NCBI GenBank assembly: GCA_947478935.1 | Contig: CANJXV010000102.1 | Location: 1 to 8,331, forward strand | DNA: 8,331 nucleotides | Direction: 5' to 3' | From: Comamonadaceae bacterium | GTDB lineage: Bacteria > Pseudomonadota > Gammaproteobacteria > Burkholderiales > Burkholderiaceae_C | Shown: piece after piece, positions 6,231 through 8,331 of the stretch | Numbering within the stretch: the stretch's first letter is position 1 | Layout: each line of letters begins with the position of its first letter | Translations under genes and position numbers: made by a program | Notes under the pieces: generated by a model | What the model saw: only the letters and a program-made list of their open reading frames with translations | The model's database searches: none | Told to the model about the DNA's origin: nothing

Positions 6231-6302
6231 CGGGTAGCTTTCGGATGGTCCAGCGGGCGCGGGCCCATAGGGCGGCGCTGCTGCGAGGCGAGGGCCGATT
6301 AT

Positions 6303-6355
6303 CGCCGCAAGCGCTAAGAGCCTCATTGTCGCCACTGCGAGCAGCGCTAGCGGCG
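6303..6355. repeat. Long imperfect inverted repeat (13-bp arms) 72 bp upstream of ribBX
   Basis: CGCCGCAAGCGCT (6303-6315) faces AGCGCTAGCGGCG (6343-6355). The arms match at 12 of 13 positions, with one internal A-A mismatch, and are separated by 27 bases. On the ribBX-sense strand the loop can form a further small stem, TCGC-AGTG-GCGA. There is no following T-run, so it is not a plain terminator. It could be an RNA structure in the ribBX leader or part of a dispersed repeat. Confidence 0.65.
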
Positions 6356-6414
6356 CGGCAGGCCAGGTTGGAACGTGGTGTCTTTCGTCAAAGCCAGAAG
6401 TCAGCAATTGCTAC

Positions 6415-6430
6415 GGCCAGCGGCCTGGCC
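6415..6430. repeat. Perfect 6-bp hairpin, first of a tandem pair
   Basis: GGCCAG, loop CGGC, CTGGCC form a perfect inverted repeat. It lies six bases from a second hairpin of identical geometry (6-bp stem, 4-base loop). Both are downstream of the hslR stop on the minus strand. Neither has a T-run. Confidence 0.55.
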
Positions 6431-6436
6431 ATGACG

Positions 6437-6452
6437 GGCCTTTGCCAAGGCC
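6437..6452. repeat. Perfect 6-bp hairpin, second of a tandem pair
   Basis: GGCCTT, loop TGCC, AAGGCC form a perfect inverted repeat starting 44 bases after the hslR stop. On the plus strand the stem can be extended by about three pairs through a G-T wobble. With the neighbouring hairpin it may protect or end the hslR transcript, or belong to a repeat element. Confidence 0.55.
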
Positions 6453-6495
6453 TGTGGTCACGCAACGACGGATTTGGCCTTGTGAGGTGCTTGGG

Positions 6496-6900
6496 CTAGT
6501 CGTCTATGGACGCGCTCCAGCGCGCATCCAAGCCCTTTTGCAGGTCGCGTCTATCGCGCTTGGTGGGGCGGCCATGGCTTAAGGCATCGGCCGGTTCGGC
6601 ATGCAAGCGCCGGTGTTCTTGCATCGCCAAGCGCGCGCTGATACTTTCAGCGTTCTCTTCGTACAAGGCCTGCGCCACCGGCGCCGGGCCGCGCGCCGCG
6701 CTAAGGCCTTTGACGGTGATGGTGCGCGGAATTTTGGCCTGCCACACCGTCAGGATATCGCCCACCCGCACTTCGCGCGAAGGTTTGATGTTTTGCTTGG
6801 CCACTTGCACGTGGCCTTTGATGACCTCATCAGTCGCCAGCGAACGGGTTTTGAAAAAGCGCGCCGCCCACAGCCACTTGTCGATACGCACACTGTCCAT
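6496..6900 (-). CDS. hslR: S4-domain RNA-binding protein, Hsp15 family
   Basis: This 134-residue protein resembles Hsp15, which binds stalled 50S subunits carrying peptidyl-tRNA and helps recycle them, in E. coli under heat stress. The S4 RNA-binding domain (about 5-65) begins with the hallmark RIDKWLWAARFFKTRSLA (5-22) and includes KGHVQVAKQNIKPSREVRVGD (28-48). A polar linker leads to a basic tail, GRPTKRDRRDL (110-120), as in Hsp15. The length is typical. The start ATG has GGA six bases upstream and lies 38 bp downstream of dusC. From memory, hemH and an S4 protein often sit together near heat-shock genes in betaproteobacteria; here dusC lies between them. Confidence 0.9.
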   Translation of the reverse strand: MDSVRIDKWLWAARFFKTRSLATDEVIKGHVQVAKQNIKPSREVRVGDILTVWQAKIPRTITVKGLSAARGPAPVAQALYEENAESISARLAMQEHRRLHAEPADALSHGRPTKRDRRDLQKGLDARWSASIDD

Positions 6901-6938
6901 GGTTTATCCGTGCCTAGGTTGCAGGTTGAAAGGAGTGG

Positions 6939-7934
6939 TTAGGCGTGTTCCACGCCCAGGGGTTGCGCGCTGACCCAGGCATCAAACACCCGCACGTCGA
7001 TTTCGGTTTTCAGGCGCTCATAGGCCTGCTGTGCCGGGGGGTAATGGCGGCGCAAAAAATTGAGCCATTGCTTGAGCCGCCCAGCTTGCTGACGCGTCTC
7101 CAGACGCGAGCGTACTAAGTGCCAAAAATGGCCCACATGCATTTGCACGCCCGGCCAATCCAGCCCCGGTGTATGAGCACTGTGTTGCGCCAGCGTGGTG
7201 AGCGTGGTGTGCGCCGTAGCTGCGCGTATCTCCAGCGCCAGGCCGGGATTACTCACCATGCCGCGCCCCAGCATCAAGGCGTCGCAGCCCGATTCCAGGC
7301 GGCATTGCTGCGCATGCTGGGCATTCCAAATTTCGCCGTTGGCAATAAGCGGTGTGCGCACCCGCGCGCGTATGTCGGCGATGCGGTGCCAGTAAGCCGG
7401 CGGGCGGTAGCCATCGGCGCGGGTACGCGCATGGACCACGATTTCACCGGCGCCGCCTTCTTGCAGGGCTAGTGCGCATTCCTCGGCGCGGCTGTCATCA
7501 TCAAAGCCTAAGCGCATCTTGGCTGACACCATTTGCGCTGCGGGCACGGCAGCGCGCACGGCTTTCACAATCGCAAACAAAAGCTCGGGGTCTTGCAAAA
7601 GCGCGGCGCCACCGCCATGGCGGTTCACCACTTTGGCGGGGCACCCAAAATTGAGGTCCACGCCATCGGCGCCCATGCCTGCAACGCGCGCTGCGTTATC
7701 GGCCAGACAGGCCGGGTCCGAGCCCAGCAACTGCGGGCGCACCGGCACGCCTGCAGCAGTGCGTCCGCCGTTGAGTAATTCGGGCACGACACGGATAAAT
7801 ACGCGCTCAGGCAGCAAGGTGTCCGTCACGCGGATGAATTCGGATACACAGCGGTCTATGCCGCCCACGCGGGTCAGCACATCGCGCAACACAAAGTCGA
7901 GCAAGCCCTCCATCGGCGCCAGGATGAGGGCCAT
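6939..7934 (-). CDS. dusC: tRNA-dihydrouridine(16) synthase DusC
   Basis: This 331-residue FMN enzyme reduces uridine 16 in the tRNA D-loop to dihydrouridine with NADPH. The N-terminal TIM barrel begins LAPMEGLLDFVLRDVLT (5-21). It carries GVDLNFGCPAKVVN (91-104) with the catalytic Cys98, SAKMRLG with Lys139, VVHARTR with His168, and IANGEIWNAQHAQQC (197-211) plus MLGRGMVSNP (221-230) for FMN phosphate. The C-terminal helical domain contains LKQWLNFLRRHYP (287-299), typical of DusC. Cys98, Lys139 and His168 fall at the same positions as I recall for the E. coli enzyme, which supports both the subfamily and the chosen start. Its stop lies 38 bp before hslR, and its start lies 15 bp after the hemH stop. 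A weak GGGA precedes the ATG. Confidence 0.95.
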   Translation of the reverse strand: MALILAPMEGLLDFVLRDVLTRVGGIDRCVSEFIRVTDTLLPERVFIRVVPELLNGGRTAAGVPVRPQLLGSDPACLADNAARVAGMGADGVDLNFGCPAKVVNRHGGGAALLQDPELLFAIVKAVRAAVPAAQMVSAKMRLGFDDDSRAEECALALQEGGAGEIVVHARTRADGYRPPAYWHRIADIRARVRTPLIANGEIWNAQHAQQCRLESGCDALMLGRGMVSNPGLALEIRAATAHTTLTTLAQHSAHTPGLDWPGVQMHVGHFWHLVRSRLETRQQAGRLKQWLNFLRRHYPPAQQAYERLKTEIDVRVFDAWVSAQPLGVEHA

Positions 7935-7949
7935 CGCGTCCCGGCGCCC

Positions 7950-8331
7950 TTAACGCTGCGCGCCCAGGGCCAGAGCAGCCTGGCGCGATTGTTCGAGGGC
8001 CTGCGCGTCTGGCGGCGTATCCACCGGCCAGCCGCCCAGGTGCTGATGTGCCACCGCCGCCAGCGCGTCTATGCCTGGCGCGCCGTCGTTCAGGCAGGGT
8101 ATGTAATGAAAGGCTTTGCCACCTGCTTCCAAAAACGCATGGCGCGCTTCCATATTGATCTCTTCTAGCGTCTCCAGGCAGTCGCTGGTAAAGCCGGGGC
8201 AAATCACATCGACCCGGCCCACGCCGGACTGCCCCATCGCGATCAGCGTCGGTTCGGTATAGGGCTCTAGCCATTTGGCACGGCCCAGGCGGCTTTGAAA
8301 TGTCACTTTGTACTGGTCTTTGGTTAAGCCC
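7950..8331 (-). CDS. hemH: Ferrochelatase, C-terminal part (partial)
   Basis: This is the last ~126 residues of ferrochelatase, which inserts Fe2+ into protoporphyrin IX to make protoheme. Visible signatures are YKVTFQSRLGRAKWLEPYT, then VDVICPGFTSDCLETLEEI with the conserved acidic residues lining the metal path, and GGKAFHYIPCLND near the end. The reading frame runs off the right edge. The GTG at 8304-8306 is an internal Val, not a start, since KDQYK precedes it in frame. The tail ends soon after the HLGGW stretch with a short Ala/Gln-rich extension and no membrane anchor, as in the usual proteobacterial form. dusC starts 15 bp after the stop, so the two genes are probably co-transcribed. 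Confidence 0.96.
   Translation of the reverse strand, partial: GLTKDQYKVTFQSRLGRAKWLEPYTEPTLIAMGQSGVGRVDVICPGFTSDCLETLEEINMEARHAFLEAGGKAFHYIPCLNDGAPGIDALAAVAHQHLGGWPVDTPPDAQALEQSRQAALALGAQR

Larger units (their letters stand above)
6231..6495. other. Non-coding spacer with several inverted repeats, upstream of ribBX
   Basis: This is the longest gap in an otherwise packed window. No FMN-riboswitch consensus and no convincing promoter could be read in it. It holds a 13-bp-arm inverted repeat and two tandem perfect hairpins, listed separately. It also contains CAGCG (6251-6255) facing CGCTG (6276-6280) around GCCC-ATA-GGGC (6263-6273), and a 10-bp palindrome AGCAATTGCT (6403-6412). The last ~70 bases before the ribBX ATG are its 5' untranslated region if transcription starts in or before the spacer. 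Confidence 0.6.

Noticed and set aside
6231..6407. N-terminal extension of ribBX by 59 codons
   Set aside because: The extension is Ala/Leu/Pro-rich low complexity with no RibB likeness, and it overlaps the long inverted repeat. The ATG at 6230 gives the normal RibB start with a Shine-Dalgarno-like GAAAG.
6231..6495. FMN riboswitch upstream of ribBX
   Set aside because: I read the minus strand of the spacer for the conserved blocks (CCGGCGGTA, AGCCCGCGAGC, GGTGAGAATCCG, GCCGACGGT) and found none in order.
6245..6499. Plus-strand 84-codon open frame in the spacer
   Set aside because: It is Arg/Ala/Leu-rich, runs through the hairpins and looks like the accidental peptides encoded by dispersed repeats. 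No upstream ribosome site is visible.

Overview
The window is a block of housekeeping genes from a GC-rich proteobacterium, most likely a betaproteobacterium of the order Burkholderiales. The hints are the riboflavin-nusB-aminotransferase gene order, a small Cys-rich protein directly behind feoB, and the sequence character of TolQRA, NusB and lumazine synthase. Assignment below order level is not supportable from the sequence alone. Coding density is very high. I see no phage, transposase, CRISPR array, toxin-antitoxin pair, rRNA or tRNA.

Layout. On the plus strand at the left edge lie the 3' end of feoB (ferrous iron permease) and a 93-residue membrane-anchored Cys-rich protein. Everything else is on the minus strand. 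Read in the direction of transcription (right to left) it is: hemH 3' end (ferrochelatase), dusC (tRNA-dihydrouridine16 synthase), hslR-like S4 protein (Hsp15), a 265-bp non-coding spacer rich in inverted repeats, a ribB fused to a degenerate ribA-like domain, ribH (lumazine synthase), nusB, a class I/II PLP aminotransferase, then tolQ, tolR and tolA. tolA converges on the feoB-linked gene with only 27 bp between stop codons.

The genes form functional blocks. hemH, dusC and hslR are closely spaced and probably co-transcribed. ribBX, ribH and nusB form a tight unit: ribH and nusB overlap by one base, and the aminotransferase follows 13 bp later. RibB makes 3,4-dihydroxy-2-butanone 4-phosphate, which RibH condenses with the ribityl-pyrimidine to give lumazine. 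tolQRA encodes the inner-membrane proton-driven motor of the Tol-Pal envelope system. A small hairpin followed by a T-run lies between the aminotransferase and tolQ and may separate the two units.

Points worth a second look: the ribA half of the ribBA-type fusion lacks all the GTP cyclohydrolase II zinc cysteines (a RibBX-type protein); ribD and ribE are not next to it; tolQRA ends without tolB and pal; the spacer before ribBX contains a 13-bp-arm inverted repeat plus two tandem hairpins and resembles a degenerate dispersed repeat; and the feoB-linked Cys-rich protein has no assigned biochemical role. I found no convincing new multi-gene system.
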